Part shown: positions 9,653 to 21,100 of the stretch, one piece after another
Layout of the letters: each line of letters opens with the position of its first letter
How positions within the stretch are numbered: position 1 is the stretch's first letter
Program-made: the position numbers and the translations under genes
Source of the DNA: Mycosarcoma maydis
Taxonomy: Eukaryota > Basidiomycota > Ustilaginomycetes > Ustilaginales
Assembly: GCF_000328475.2 (NCBI RefSeq)
Contig: NC_026489.1
Coordinates: 310,001-374,000, forward strand
Reading direction: 5' to 3'
Length of the DNA stretch: 64,000 bases
Notes under the pieces: generated by a model
The model's database searches: none
What the model was told of the DNA's origin: nothing
The model's input: only the letters and a program-made list of their open reading frames with translations

Positions 9653-12250
9653 ATGCAGCCACGCCAAGGCAGCACTAGCAGGTCACAACTACCTACCCAA
9701 ATCACCATCACGCAGGCTAACGGTCAGAGCCCTGCGCACGACATGCAAGACCAATCTGATTCGACGTTCTCCGCCCAGCCCTCGCCTGCGCCTCTCACGC
9801 CCCGTGCCTCCACCTTCAAGCTCCCTGATGTCGCATTCTCTTCAGGCGCTGACGGCAGGACACCTTCGGCCACGTTTTCGGCCTCCATGGACCCTGAACG
9901 TACATTAGCGAGCGGATCATATACTGCACCAACCTCTCCGACAGTCTCTAGCTCCATGGTGCGTACCAACACCATCGGGGCAACCGCAATCGCAGCTCGC
10001 TTGGATTCATCAAGCCTAGATCGAGCGCCGAGCGCACACGCCGCCCTGAACAGCAACACCAATGGGCTTGGCATCTCGGCAGCAGATACAGAAGCTGCAG
10101 CCGGTAGCTTCAGTAGTGGTGCCAACGCTTTGGCGACAAATTTAAACGGCAACACCAATGCTGGCGCTTCCACATCGGGCGGCACCAAGGAAACGTGGAA
10201 GCGACGCAAGCAGGTTCTCCTTGCTGAAGCCAAAGACCACACCGTCGCTGACCTACAGCTGCACGGTCTGCGCCCACCTCCTTACAGCTATCACCCGTAC
10301 TACCAAAATTCCTCCATTCTCGGCCAAACGGTAGGCCAACTCACAGCGCATACTGCGAGTACTTCGCGCGATACGAACCCCAATCAAGCCACATATGCTT
10401 CTTCTCGCACCGCCATCTTACGACCCGACGATCCACACATTCGCAATGATATCATACGCATGATTGATCAGTGGCTTGCCGACGAAGGCTTCGGCGCTAC
10501 ACGACAGCTGCTCATGGAAGAGGCGGGCATCAAGCGGCGTGAGCGAGAGGAAGCAGGCCTCGACGCACGCAAGCTCCGCGGCCACATTCTCGAAGGCGAC
10601 TGGCCCGAGGTCGATAAGCTTCTGCAGAAACCGCTGGTCAAGAACCACAAGGCCTTTCTCTACGCAGTGTACAAGCAGCAGTTCTTGGAACACATTGAGC
10701 ATCGAGAGTTTCAAAAGGGGTTCACCTTCTTGAACAAGAGATTGAAGCCTTTGGAACACTATCAGCCACATCCGTCCGAGTACAGAGATCTCTGCTATCT
10801 CTTGTCTGCAAAAGCGGTGACCGATGCACCTTCCTTTGCGTCGTGGGAGGGTATCCAGCCGGGGAGAGAAAAGTTGGTGATGGAGTTCGCCGCGATGCTG
10901 GAACAGGACTGGATGGAGAAGGAGGCTGGACTTCCAGGGTCTGCTTCGACTAACACCACTAGCGGAAGGAGCGAAAGTAGAGAGCCATCGGAACTGATGG
11001 ACGATGGCTTCATGACTGATAACATTGCCTCTGGAAGCGCCTCGAAGAGCGCAACCGCCAACGGCTACACCTACGTGCCACCTCATAGGCTGCTCACGAT
11101 GCTGCACCAAGCCGTCGCCTACCAAGTCGAGTTTGCACGCTACCACCCCAAGAAGGCACCCGTCATCTCTGGCCTTCTGCACGATTACACTGGCTTTATC
11201 GTCCCCAATTCCGTCGCACACACGATGCGAGGTCATCGCAAAAACGTCAAGAGCGTCCGTTTCGTCGGCGAAGAGGGCCGGAAACTCGTCAGCGGTAGCA
11301 GCGATAATACGGTTCGTTTGTGGAACTCCAATACGGGTCAATGCGAGATGGTTCTCGAAGGGCATCGTAGTCGAGTATGGGATGTTGACTCTACACGTAC
11401 CGGTGGACATGTGGCTTCTGCATCGGGTGACTCTACAGTCAAAGTGTGGGAGGTGGAAAGCGCTCAGTGCAAGGCTACACTGAGAGCAGGCGTGGGGGAC
11501 GTCTACAGCTGTCGTTTCCATCCTGACGAGAAACACATTGTTTCGGCCGGATACGACAAGCTGGTCAGGATGTACGATGTCGAAACGGGGTCGATTGTGA
11601 AGACCTTCACGGGCCATCAGCTGGGCGTTTCAAGTGCAATCTTCAACCCGCTCGGTAACCTCATCGTCACAGCGTCCAAAGACACGACCATCCGCTTCTG
11701 GGATGTTGTTTCTGGGCTGTGCATACGCACCGTCACTGGTCACCTGGGTGAGGTCACCTCGGTCGAGATCAACGAGACAGGCACACTGCTGCTCAGTTCT
11801 TCCAAGGACAACTCCAACAGGCTCTGGGACCTACGCATGCTTCGGCCATTGAAGCGATTCAAGGGCCACCAGAATACGAGCAAGAACTTCATTCGTTCCA
11901 GCTTCGCCCACACCTCTCTGCTTGTTGGCGGCTCCGAAGACGGGCTGATCTACATGTGGGATCAAGAGTCGTCCGAAGTGCTGCAGACGCTGGAAGGTCA
12001 CGGAAGGGATACTTTGCATCCCATGAACAAACTTGCCGGGACAAACGGGACAAATAAAACGTCAGTCGTGTCCGACTTGACTTCATCGCTATCGACAAAC
12101 AACAATGTGGCATACGGAGCGGTGTGGAATAAGGCCCAGAGCTTGCTTGCGTCGTGCGGTGACGATGGGACGGTCAAGACGTGGATGTGGGATGAGGGGA
12201 GGGACTCGGAGGCTAACGCGGATCTGGCTAGGAGAGCGAGCGACGAATGA
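9653..12250 (+). CDS. LisH-CTLH-WD40 repeat protein
   Basis: 865 residues from the ATG at 9,653. The first 260 residues are Ser/Thr/Ala-rich and probably disordered. A LisH motif follows at about 265-292 (NDIIRMIDQWLADEGF), then a CTLH domain at about 300-360 (LRGHILEGDWPEVDKLL; KAFLYAVYKQQFLEHIE). A helical segment to about 520 leads into a C-terminal WD40 propeller of about seven blades (about 524-845), with clear repeats such as RGHRKNVKSVRF, SGSSDNTVRLWN, SASGDSTVKVWE and TASKDTTIRFWD. The LisH-CTLH-WD40 order is shared by WDR26/Gid7 (a subunit of the GID/CTLH ubiquitin ligase), SMU1 and WDR47. I cannot assign the ortholog. The last blade is interrupted by a Ser/Asn-rich loop near 795-815. 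Confidence 0.85.
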   Translation: MQPRQGSTSRSQLPTQITITQANGQSPAHDMQDQSDSTFSAQPSPAPLTPRASTFKLPDVAFSSGADGRTPSATFSASMDPERTLASGSYTAPTSPTVSSSMVRTNTIGATAIAARLDSSSLDRAPSAHAALNSNTNGLGISAADTEAAAGSFSSGANALATNLNGNTNAGASTSGGTKETWKRRKQVLLAEAKDHTVADLQLHGLRPPPYSYHPYYQNSSILGQTVGQLTAHTASTSRDTNPNQATYASSRTAILRPDDPHIRNDIIRMIDQWLADEGFGATRQLLMEEAGIKRREREEAGLDARKLRGHILEGDWPEVDKLLQKPLVKNHKAFLYAVYKQQFLEHIEHREFQKGFTFLNKRLKPLEHYQPHPSEYRDLCYLLSAKAVTDAPSFASWEGIQPGREKLVMEFAAMLEQDWMEKEAGLPGSASTNTTSGRSESREPSELMDDGFMTDNIASGSASKSATANGYTYVPPHRLLTMLHQAVAYQVEFARYHPKKAPVISGLLHDYTGFIVPNSVAHTMRGHRKNVKSVRFVGEEGRKLVSGSSDNTVRLWNSNTGQCEMVLEGHRSRVWDVDSTRTGGHVASASGDSTVKVWEVESAQCKATLRAGVGDVYSCRFHPDEKHIVSAGYDKLVRMYDVETGSIVKTFTGHQLGVSSAIFNPLGNLIVTASKDTTIRFWDVVSGLCIRTVTGHLGEVTSVEINETGTLLLSSSKDNSNRLWDLRMLRPLKRFKGHQNTSKNFIRSSFAHTSLLVGGSEDGLIYMWDQESSEVLQTLEGHGRDTLHPMNKLAGTNGTNKTSVVSDLTSSLSTNNNVAYGAVWNKAQSLLASCGDDGTVKTWMWDEGRDSEANADLARRASDE

Positions 12251-12405
12251 CGATCCAGTCGTGCTTTGACGTGCCAAATCAAGGCTCAATCCACTCCTCA
12301 CATCAATAACATACGTCGCTTGAGTAGATCTGACCAGCGAGATCACATTGAGTCGTGGATACAAATACAAAAGTAATACGGATGTGAGGGTAAGATCCAA
12401 TCAGA

Positions 12406-13623
12406 TCAAAAGCTAAGATCGACCTTATGCTGAGGCGGCACAAACGGCAAAGAGCTGATCGGAGGAGCATCCTTGGCGACTCCGGTCCACTGTGGAATCC
12501 TCCTCTCCTTCCTCTCCTTTCCGTCGGCAGTGATTGATACCTTTTCTACCTCCTTGGAATTCTCCGACCTAATGTCCTTGATTTTCCTGGACTTTTCACT
12601 ACCGATGCCCAACTGCGGTGTCCCCTTCTCCAGCCCCTCCAACAAAATACACGCCTTGCAGACCGTGTTACTTGAAATGTACCCACATCTCAGACAGTTT
12701 TGCAGTTGCGTCTTTCGACTCTGCTTTACTACTTGGGAAACCTTAAGATTCTGACCGGATTGGATGATGTCGACGATCGATGAAGGTCGAATGGCTTCTA
12801 GGTCCTTTAGGAAAGTTCGTGCGTATCCGCGGTACGCATTAGGCGAGTAGATGCATTCCGTGGAGAAATAGTCGAGCTTTTTAAAGTAGGCGTACATGAC
12901 GATTTCCTTTTCGTAAGCGTACATGAAAGGTTTGCTTCGTCGAATGCCGCTTCCTCCTACGCCGATGCCGTTGGATCCACTGGACCCACAGCCTTCTTGA
13001 TGCTGGTCGTCTTCCGATCCGTCGGGTCCCTTGGTGACAATGTCAGTGCAACGCTCGAGTCGAGCAATGTCTCCACGAAGAACGTTCATCAAAACTGTCT
13101 CTGCAACATCATCCGCGTTGTGACCCGTGACGATATGGTCAACTCCCAACGCTGCTGCACCTCGATCGAGCGCTTGCCGACGAAACACACCGCAGAATGT
13201 GCAATTGTTCTTCCGCCCGACACTCTTGACTATATCGTCCATCGTCCAGCCGTATAGCTCTCCATAGCCGAGCACTTTCAGTGGCAGCTGATACTGCTGC
13301 TGATTGCGTTTGACCGTCTCGAGCGAATCATCTCGATATCCAGTGATGCCTTCATCGATGCTGAGCAGGAAAAGATCAAGTCCATAATCGTATCGTTCGT
13401 TGAGCACTTTCATGCAATGCGCTAGCACCGTCGAGTCTTTGCCACCAGAAGCGCCTATTGCGACGCGATCTCCGCGCTTAAACAGGTTGTTGGAGACAAT
13501 GGTGTGATGCACCTCGGTCTCAAATACGTAGAAGAAGCATTCCTTGCAGATTTGCTGGGCTGTCTTGGGTCGACGCAAGACTGCTCGCTCGGCGTTGCAG
13601 ATGACGCAGAGCTTTGGCGCCAT
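12406..13623 (-). CDS. NCS6: Cytoplasmic tRNA 2-thiolation protein Ncs6/Ctu1
   Basis: 405 residues. Ncs6 with Ncs2 adds the 2-thio group to U34 of cytosolic tRNAs for Lys, Glu and Gln, using sulfur carried by Urm1. The N-terminal zinc site is formed by CVIC (6-9) and the later CKEC pair (26-29). The ATP-pyrophosphatase P-loop SGGKDS is at 59-64, the catalytic CTFC motif at 141-144 in [14 protein letters not shown], and [10 protein letters not shown] at 167-176. A second cysteine cluster lies near the C-terminus ([16 protein letters not shown]). A Gly/Ser-rich insert (about 200-225) and a Lys-rich C-terminal tail lengthen it slightly. It is convergent with the WD40 gene (155-bp gap) and divergent from the BCS1 gene. 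Confidence 0.95.
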
Positions 13624-13950
13624 CGTGCTGCTTATGGAGGCTATAGTCTTTCTTGCAGCTGATGAAAGGAACGTATGTATGCCTCGACACGCAGAGCTAC
13701 GGATGATGTCGTGATGTGTGGGGCAGGGTGTGGCGAAGGCAAGGAAGGGTCTTGAAATTTATCTGCTCTCCTTCCAGGTCTAAGAAAATGTCGATTCCGA
13801 GTTCCGGGGAAAAGGTTACTCCACTCAGACGATGGCTGTGATTCACGTCACGATTCTTTTCCAGAAAGTTTCTGGTAGTCGACCAAGACCGACACAAGCA
13901 CGATTGAATGCACAGGACAAGCGAAAATAGCCGATGGCTTTCTGGATAGC
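13624..13950. other. Divergent promoter between NCS6 and BCS1 genes
   Basis: 327 bp between two start codons. The only recognisable feature is a pair of overlapping CACG motifs near 13,840-13,856 (GATTCACGTCACGATT). Confidence 0.55.
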
Positions 13951-15939
13951 ATGTTCAGCTTCAGGACAATGCAGAAGAGGGATGCCCGCGGGATGCCGAC
14001 CGAGGACGATCCCCTTCTGCCCTCATCAGTCCAGCATGACAGCGAAGGAGCCTCAACCAATCCGACCTCACCGTCTCAGGAGGCTGGGCCTTCCACCCCA
14101 AGGACCGCCATGAATGCTAGCTCTTCGATGGTTGAGGCCACATCTGCTTCTTCATCCGGCTCATTTGTGTCTAGTCTTATCGCGGATAATCCCATCTTCT
14201 CGGGAGGTCTGGGCTTGATGGTGTTCGGAGGCGCTGTCGCCATGACAAGAAGAGGCGTCAAGGTGGCAGCATCTACGGCGCAAAGAAGGTTACTTATATC
14301 GCTCGAAATACCATCAAAAGATCGAGCGCATCCATGGTTCTTGCACTGGATGGGTGCTCAAGCACAGGCGCAGTCGATGAGGCAACGTGGCCTGCTGGGC
14401 AAGCAGAAAAAAGAAGGCCTTGTTGACTTTCTCGGGCTGCGAGACCGTTCGGCAGAAACCCTATCCGCATCTTCCAGCAAAGACAGGGCGCATGATCCTT
14501 TGTTGATTGCATCGAGCGGCTCATCAGTCTCACCGGTACGCATTCTGAGCCACGAGTTGTCGGTTGAGACCAACTATACTCCGCACGCATCGGCTTCGAC
14601 GCCCAATGCAGAAGCTGCTGAACGCGGCAAGGCTCGATTTTCACTGGTGCCTGGTCCAGGAACGCACTGGTTTCGATATAGAGGGGTGTGGATGCGTCTT
14701 ACTCGCGAAAGAGACGGTAAGATGGTTGACCTTTCAACGGGCGCGCCGTGGGAAACCGTCACGTTGACAACACTGTTCGCGTACGCCCACCTGTTCCCTC
14801 AGCTTTTGGAAGAAGCAAGGCAGCTGGCTCTCTCCTCGACTGAAGGCAAGACGGTCATCTACACTAGCTGGGGACCTGAATGGAGACCGTTTGGTCAACC
14901 AAGAAGGACAAGAGAGCTAGGCAGCGTCGTGCTTGGCAAGGGCAAGAAAGAGGCTATTGTCGACGATGTGAAGCGTTTCCTATCGCGCGATCGATGGTAT
15001 GCAGAACGCGGTATTCCATATCGGAGAGGCTATCTTCTACACGGAGCGCCAGGCAGTGGAAAATCGTCCTTCATCACCGCTCTGGCTGGGCACCTGGATT
15101 TCAACATCTGTTTGTTGAACCTGTCAGAAAGAGGACTCACCGACGACAAGCTCAACCATCTGTTGTCCAACGCTCCCGATCGGTCCATTTTACTGCTCGA
15201 AGACGTCGATGCAGCCTTTTTAGGCAGACAGCAGGCTGCCGAGGATGGCTATCAAGCATCGGTGACGTTTTCTGGACTGTTGAATGCGCTGGACGGTGTC
15301 GCCAGCGGTGAGAGTCGGATCATCTTTATGACGACCAACCACATTGAGAAGCTGGACCCGGCTCTGATTCGACCTGGGCGAGTCGACATGATCGCTGAGC
15401 TTGGAGACGCCGAACGCGAGCAAGTGGAGGAGCTCATGGTACGTTTCTACCGCACAACGATGCGTGAGATCAGGATCAAGCAGGCCGAAATCTCACCAAA
15501 CGCTTTGGAGGCTTCGAAACCGCTTCTTGCAGCAGCTGCCGGCTCGACTGATCATGCTTCGGTCCTGGAGTCTTACAAGAGCCTCGAAGCTGTGTCCGGC
15601 CTTCGAGCGGCTGTGCAAGAGGCTGATGACGAAGTTCGACAGCTCGCGGCTGATTTTGGTGGAATAGTCGAGGAAGAAGCAATGGCGCGTCGTGCAGCTT
15701 CGGGTCTTGGACCCGACGGAAGACAGGCCGACAGTGCGTACGGAGGACCCGAACAAGCTTCCTACGCCAATGCTCCGATTTTGACTCAGCGCGTCCACCG
15801 ACCAGCGCCGTCTGCGAGCGGAGGAGTCAGCATGGCCGAGCTGCAAGGTCTATTCATCCGCTTTCCCGACGATCCTCGAACCGCAGTTGAAGCCTTTGTC
15901 AGCGAAAATGCTTCTCGACGCCACGCAAATAGTGCTTAG
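13951..15939 (+). CDS. BCS1: Mitochondrial AAA ATPase Bcs1
   Basis: 662 residues from the ATG at 13,951. Bcs1 translocates the folded Rieske iron-sulfur protein across the mitochondrial inner membrane for complex III assembly. A hydrophobic segment at about 82-99 (IFSGGLGLMVFGGAVAM) is followed directly by RR and Lys residues, the typical internal import signal of Bcs1. The BCS1 N-terminal domain runs to about 330 with GTHWFRYRGVWMRLTRER and YTSWGPEWRPFG. The AAA module has Walker A GAPGSGKSS at 365-373, Walker B ILLLEDVDAAF near 412-422, sensor IIFMTTNHIEKLD and the arginine finger in LIRPGRVDM. Known Bcs1 proteins are about 420-460 residues; the excess here is a disordered N-terminus and a 100-residue insert after the AAA core (about 505-610). 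Confidence 0.92.
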   Translation: MFSFRTMQKRDARGMPTEDDPLLPSSVQHDSEGASTNPTSPSQEAGPSTPRTAMNASSSMVEATSASSSGSFVSSLIADNPIFSGGLGLMVFGGAVAMTRRGVKVAASTAQRRLLISLEIPSKDRAHPWFLHWMGAQAQAQSMRQRGLLGKQKKEGLVDFLGLRDRSAETLSASSSKDRAHDPLLIASSGSSVSPVRILSHELSVETNYTPHASASTPNAEAAERGKARFSLVPGPGTHWFRYRGVWMRLTRERDGKMVDLSTGAPWETVTLTTLFAYAHLFPQLLEEARQLALSSTEGKTVIYTSWGPEWRPFGQPRRTRELGSVVLGKGKKEAIVDDVKRFLSRDRWYAERGIPYRRGYLLHGAPGSGKSSFITALAGHLDFNICLLNLSERGLTDDKLNHLLSNAPDRSILLLEDVDAAFLGRQQAAEDGYQASVTFSGLLNALDGVASGESRIIFMTTNHIEKLDPALIRPGRVDMIAELGDAEREQVEELMVRFYRTTMREIRIKQAEISPNALEASKPLLAAAAGSTDHASVLESYKSLEAVSGLRAAVQEADDEVRQLAADFGGIVEEEAMARRAASGLGPDGRQADSAYGGPEQASYANAPILTQRVHRPAPSASGGVSMAELQGLFIRFPDDPRTAVEAFVSENASRRHANSA

Positions 15940-16816
15940 ACTGATATGTGCTCGATCTCGGTCATCGGCACTTCCGATATCGATCTGCAAACGCTCCCAT
16001 TTTCATTCCTCGTCGCATTCCGTATCCATCCTGTACTTTTATCCCGCCAGTGCCACTCATCTACAGGATATACTATCTACGTGCTGACAACTCTGTATGT
16101 GCTTCTCTAATATTTCGAAGCGCATGAGGCGGAAGACAGAATCGGGGGAATCGGGCAATAGTGGATGCTTTCAATCTGAATCGTGAATCAATCACGAAAT
16201 CGAGAAATGCATACGACAGCTGCGATTGCGATTTTCTTTCGTGCCCTCAAATTCACGATTTCTTGATTTGAGTCTTTTCTCTTGTGTCTCGTGCCTCTTT
16301 TCCTGGTTTGCTCATTCTTGACAATCACGAATCACGAATCTTGAATCTTGAAGATTCATGATTGAGTCGTGCGTCTCGGCATGAAGCACAGACCCGCAAT
16401 TTTCCATTTGAGTTTTGCTGAATGGCATTCACGATTCGTGATTTTCTGTGATTCACGATTCACTTCCTTTTTTTTGTTTGCTGAAGGCTCAGATACATGG
16501 TCATCGATATACTCACGACCCTAAAGCAGATCTAACGCCTCTCGCTCTTCCTCTTGGCTTCATTTACGGCTGCCTGGTAAGATAACCACACCCACACCAT
16601 TTGAGCTCGCATCGTCGCCTTTTCCTCTGCCAGTCTGCGAGAGACGCAGCAGCTGCATTCATCTCGCGGACTTTCAAGATCATCCTGCGACTCGAGCTCA
16701 AGATCGGTTCTCGTCAAGAGATCTGATCTCTGCTAAAGAGAGCCAGGCATAAGGTGGTTGTTGGCTAGTCAACCTCTCTTTTCGTTGCAGCTATTGCCGC
16801 AGAGCTTTTCAGGCTG
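15940..16816. other. Intergenic region dense in CACG/CGTG elements
   Basis: 877 bp between BCS1 and the ubiquitin protease gene. At least eight forms of the dispersed element lie between about 16,180 and 16,460, including tandem AATCACGAATCACGAAT near 16,324 and ATTCACGATTCGTGATT near 16,430. A pyrimidine-rich stretch with TCGTTGCAG near 16,782 may end a leader intron. No gene recognised. Confidence 0.55.
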
Positions 16817-19800
16817 ATGCGTTCCAATCTCAGCCACACCGACGCATCACCTCGAGACTCAGCATCGAATCCCACCGACGAAGCACAACCCAATTCGTCA
16901 TCGACTTTCGCTGCATTTCCACACGACCCTGCATCGTCCTCGCCAGCCAACGTCGGCCACCTTGCATCTGTGCTCACTACAGTACGAAGACCAGCGCCTT
17001 CGCCTGCGAACAGTCCGGAACTCAGACCCACCTCTCGCTTTCCTGCCACACTTTCCACACCCGCAGAGCATAAACGAACGTCCGTATACAAGAGAGCTCG
17101 GACTGTGAGCCCCATCATCGACGAAAACAGCAGCGACGTCGAGAACGAAGTCAGATCGCTGTATTCACAATCCGCAAGCGATCTCGGTGAGCCCGACCAC
17201 CTAGACGCCATCTCCTCGTCGCAACCCACGCCCCTCCGCCAGAGCATTTCATCTGCCGATATTTTGAATCCGCCACATATCATGTCTAAATCCGATCAGA
17301 ACATTGAAGGACTCATGACCGAAAAATCTCTCAGCCTCAACGACGGTGCTGCTGCCGCTGCTACCAACACCCTCACTGTTGAGACGATGGTGAACGAAGA
17401 GCCTCCTTCGTATTCCGAGGCGGTCCAACCTCTACCTTTCACTGCACAGGCTCTTGACATCACCGTGGCAGCCAGGCCGACCGGTCAAGAGCAGTTGGAC
17501 CGCATTCGACCCATGAAGAATCTCCCTCTCCACACTGGCGATGTATGGTATCTTGTCAGTCGCAAGTGGTATCGTCGTTGGGACGCCGCTTGCACCGAGC
17601 GACGTGATTCCGATCCTGCCGAAAAACTGGATGTCCCCATCGGCCCCATTGACAATTCGGACCTCCTTGACCCAGACTCGACCTCCTTTGTTCGTCTCAA
17701 ATCAGGTATCAACGAGCATGTCGACTACGAGATGCTGCCTGAAGAAGGCTGGAAGCTCCTTGTCGCATGGTACGGAAGCAGTGGGCCCGCTTTTGCACGC
17801 AAAGTCATCGACGGCCGCTGTCCAGGTCAGGAGAGCGTCGAATTCTACCCTCCCATCTTTCGTCTGCTCAGGCTTGTCGAAGATGACAGCACACAGGGCT
17901 CGGGCGTCCCCCCCTTCAGCCTATCAGTCAGCACAAGCCTTGCTGAGCTCAAAGCGATGGTCAAGATGGCGTTCAACCTTGGTCAGGTTGCCGACGTTGA
18001 TATCAGACTCTATTTTTTCCCCGAACCATCAGACCAGGAGCTTCAGAGTGGACTCGTTGGCTTTGCAAGACTGGATGAGGAGGGTGTGAGCATCATTGAC
18101 GCCCGTGAAGACAAGCCTGACAGCTATCAACCCAACGTCTCTCTAAGATCGATCGGGATAGAGGAAATAGAAGTCAACCTTCTCGTCGAGATCCGCCAAT
18201 CAGGACGCTGGCAAACGGACCCTGCTCCTGCTGAAGCCACAGCTTCTTCGGTCAAAGGCGTCTTTGCGCAGCAGGGCGACTTCTTCAGCAACCTTCAACA
18301 GAGCAGCAGTGTCATTGCCTCAGCAAGCGGCAGTGCAACATCTGTGCCGAGTGCGGAAGCCCAAGGACGAGTGACTAGGTCGCAGACCGCTACGGATCGA
18401 AGCATGGGCAGATCACGCGGACTTCGCGGCCTCAACAATCTCGGCAATACTTGCTTCATGAACAGCGCGCTTCAGTGCCTCAGCAACACGTACGAGCTAC
18501 AGCAGTACTTTGTCTCTGGAGCCTACAAGGAGGAGCTCAACACAGACAACCCACTGGGAATGGGAGGTGCGATCGCGGAGGCATTCGGCAACCTCATCAC
18601 CAATATTTGGAATGGACAGGGTGGCTCTTTCTGGCCTCGTGAGTTCAAATTTGCCCTCTCTCGCTTTGCACCACAGTTCAGTGGATATGCACAGCATGAC
18701 AGTCAGGAGCTGCTCGCATTCCTTTTGGACGGTCTGCACGAGGACCTTAACCGCATTCTCAAGAAGCCCTACATTGAGGCACCCGATTGGGAGGGAGGCG
18801 ACGAAAAGGATCTTGTGGCTTTTGCCAAGCGACAGTGGGACATTTACAAGGCGCGTAACGATTCGGTCATCGTCGATCTCTTCCAGGGACAGTACCGTAG
18901 CACGCTGGTCTGCCCTGATTGCAGCAAGGTCTCGATCAAGTTTGATCCATTCATGTACTTGACCCTGCCCATCCCGAACAGGAAGATGTGGCGAGGGCAA
19001 GTGTACTTTGTACCACTGGATGCGGGTCAGTCCATGCACAAGTTCCAGGTGCTGCTTCCGGCTGGTTCTACGGTTGGCAAGCTGCGGCAGAAAGTGGCGG
19101 CACAATTTGGCATAGAAACGAAGCGTTTGGTGTGCGGGGAGGTATGGCATCATCGCATCTACAAGTGGATTGACGATTACGAGCCGCTCATTGATGTCAA
19201 GGACGGCGACTTTGTCTACTTCTGGGAGGTGCCAACAGCTCCTCGTTTCTCTAAGCAGCGTCACTATCGTTACCATCGCTCGGTCGAGGACGCCGAGAAT
19301 GCGCTGGATATTCCAGAGGAGGAGCAAGCGATCTTGCCCGTCTTTACCAACTTTGCCATGGACGCTTCAGAACCTTCGTCGAGTCAAGCCTTTGTCAGCC
19401 GTCGTGCTCGTACAGAGGCTGTTGGCATTCCTTTCTTTGTTTCTGTGCCCAAGGCCGATATTTACAACGTTGACGCTATTCGCAAACACGTCTTGGAAGG
19501 GTTTTCGCGCTATGCGAGGAATTCAGACGATCTTCGAAAAGCTGTCGAGCAAAATCGTGACACTAGTGCTTTGTCAGCCATACCGCCATCTGCATCCCAG
19601 ATTTCGGACTGGGAGATGATCGATGACTCGACCACTAGTGCAGAAGATGCAGTACAAGTGGTAGCGCCAAGTCAAACAAGCGACAGCGACGTGGTCACAG
19701 AGATTCGAGACGATGGCGAAACTGTGGTGGTACCTGATTTTAGCACGACCGACGTTGACGCATTAGCTGCTCCGCGTACCCCGCTACAGAAATCAAAGTC

Positions 19801-21100
19801 CGCAACGCCCATCGAACGAGCTTTGCGAATTCGTTTCAGTGTTGCCGAGGCAGGTCAAGGGCTTCCCAAGGGAAGCGAGAGCAACGCAGACCATCTGTCT
19901 GAAGACCTCGAAGAGCGTCAACTCCGTCTTGCGAAGCGAAACAACTTTTCGTCGGAAGGCTCAGACGAACTTTCGATGAAAATCGCCGCCGACGAGCTGG
20001 AGTCCGAGGATGAGTCTAAAGCTGCATCGCCACCAAAAGCGATTCCTCTCGTCTACACAGGCGGTGCCATCGTCTGCACCTGGTCACATTCCATCAAGGA
20101 ACGTGGCTTGCTCGTCGAATCGGAATCAGCTCAATTGTGGGGCGAGTACGAAGAAACGGTAGACGAGTCCATTCGTCAACGCGAGAACGCCGGACCGGCT
20201 CGAACAAAGACGCTGTCGATCGAGGATTGCATGGACGAATTTACGAGGGAGGAGCAGTTGGGTGAGGATGACCCGTGGTACTGCCCATCATGCAAGGAGT
20301 TCCGTCAAGCAACCAAGAAGTTTGATCTTTGGAAGGCACCTGATATCCTCGTGGTGCATCTCAAGCGCTTCAGTGCCGGCAGGCATTCGCGTGACAAGCT
20401 CAATATGCTCGTGGACTTTCCCTTAGAGGGTCTCGACTTGACGGATCGAGTCGAGGGTACTCAGGCGCTTCGAAGAGTGCAAGAGGAAGCTGAGAAGAGT
20501 GGCGAGGAGTTGTCGGAGAGCATGCTGGGATCGGGCATCCTGCGTCCGTTGGAGGACAACGATGATGCGGTTGCGGTGGATCGTCCCATCTATGATCTGT
20601 ATGCGGTCGACAACCATTTCGGCGGATTGGGCGGAGGACACTATACCGCCTTCGCAAAAAGTCCAGCTGATGGCAAGTGGTACGAGTTTGACGACTCAAG
20701 CGTCAGACCAGTGGCGAATCCTGAGCAGGTCAAGAGCTCTTCGGCTTATTTGCTCTTCTATCGCCGTAGGACAACGCGGCCGATTGGAGGCAAGTCAAGG
20801 CAAAAGTTCCAAGAAGCTGCCAAGACCAAGGCCACTGCTGCAGGGGGGCAGGTAGAAGCTGGTGGCTTCGACACTGTAGCGTCAGGCGCAGCGGCAAACA
20901 CTGGAGCATCCAACGCGACGGGCGACTACTCGAGCGATTCGTCCAGCGACGACACTCCTGATTGGTCATTGAACATGCGCAACGGCGTCGATGACAACCT
21001 CGTCGAGCCGGCGACGGGCTGGTCGAGCACTGGCAATTCGCCCGCTTCATCTAGTCGTGCTCCAAGTCCAATGAGCGACCGTGGTGCTGGATCTCCCTGA
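16817..21100 (+). CDS. Ubiquitin carboxyl-terminal hydrolase with DUSP domain (Ubp12/USP4-15 type)
   Basis: 1,427 residues, intronless. It is a cysteine protease that removes ubiquitin from substrates. A disordered Ser/Pro-rich N-terminus (1-225) is followed by a DUSP domain (about 230-330: [27 protein letters not shown]) and a ubiquitin-like region. The catalytic domain begins at [19 protein letters not shown] with nucleophile Cys546. The His box is GGHYTAFAK with His1275 and the acidic partner lies in FDDSSVRPV. The domain is split by a long insert (about 750-1,090) containing a second ubiquitin-like fold region and acidic low-complexity sequence, as in Ubp12 and USP4/11/15. Zinc-binding cysteine pairs are visible as CPDC and CPSC. 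All catalytic residues are intact. Confidence 0.93.
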   Translation: MRSNLSHTDASPRDSASNPTDEAQPNSSSTFAAFPHDPASSSPANVGHLASVLTTVRRPAPSPANSPELRPTSRFPATLSTPAEHKRTSVYKRARTVSPIIDENSSDVENEVRSLYSQSASDLGEPDHLDAISSSQPTPLRQSISSADILNPPHIMSKSDQNIEGLMTEKSLSLNDGAAAAATNTLTVETMVNEEPPSYSEAVQPLPFTAQALDITVAARPTGQEQLDRIRPMKNLPLHTGDVWYLVSRKWYRRWDAACTERRDSDPAEKLDVPIGPIDNSDLLDPDSTSFVRLKSGINEHVDYEMLPEEGWKLLVAWYGSSGPAFARKVIDGRCPGQESVEFYPPIFRLLRLVEDDSTQGSGVPPFSLSVSTSLAELKAMVKMAFNLGQVADVDIRLYFFPEPSDQELQSGLVGFARLDEEGVSIIDAREDKPDSYQPNVSLRSIGIEEIEVNLLVEIRQSGRWQTDPAPAEATASSVKGVFAQQGDFFSNLQQSSSVIASASGSATSVPSAEAQGRVTRSQTATDRSMGRSRGLRGLNNLGNTCFMNSALQCLSNTYELQQYFVSGAYKEELNTDNPLGMGGAIAEAFGNLITNIWNGQGGSFWPREFKFALSRFAPQFSGYAQHDSQELLAFLLDGLHEDLNRILKKPYIEAPDWEGGDEKDLVAFAKRQWDIYKARNDSVIVDLFQGQYRSTLVCPDCSKVSIKFDPFMYLTLPIPNRKMWRGQVYFVPLDAGQSMHKFQVLLPAGSTVGKLRQKVAAQFGIETKRLVCGEVWHHRIYKWIDDYEPLIDVKDGDFVYFWEVPTAPRFSKQRHYRYHRSVEDAENALDIPEEEQAILPVFTNFAMDASEPSSSQAFVSRRARTEAVGIPFFVSVPKADIYNVDAIRKHVLEGFSRYARNSDDLRKAVEQNRDTSALSAIPPSASQISDWEMIDDSTTSAEDAVQVVAPSQTSDSDVVTEIRDDGETVVVPDFSTTDVDALAAPRTPLQKSKSATPIERALRIRFSVAEAGQGLPKGSESNADHLSEDLEERQLRLAKRNNFSSEGSDELSMKIAADELESEDESKAASPPKAIPLVYTGGAIVCTWSHSIKERGLLVESESAQLWGEYEETVDESIRQRENAGPARTKTLSIEDCMDEFTREEQLGEDDPWYCPSCKEFRQATKKFDLWKAPDILVVHLKRFSAGRHSRDKLNMLVDFPLEGLDLTDRVEGTQALRRVQEEAEKSGEELSESMLGSGILRPLEDNDDAVAVDRPIYDLYAVDNHFGGLGGGHYTAFAKSPADGKWYEFDDSSVRPVANPEQVKSSSAYLLFYRRRTTRPIGGKSRQKFQEAAKTKATAAGGQVEAGGFDTVASGAAANTGASNATGDYSSDSSSDDTPDWSLNMRNGVDDNLVEPATGWSSTGNSPASSSRAPSPMSDRGAGSP

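Noticed and set aside
10418..11617. 399-codon minus-strand open frame opposite the LisH-WD40 gene
   Set aside because: It is antisense to clear LisH, CTLH and WD40 coding sequence and has no recognisable motif; an artefact of GC-rich codon use.
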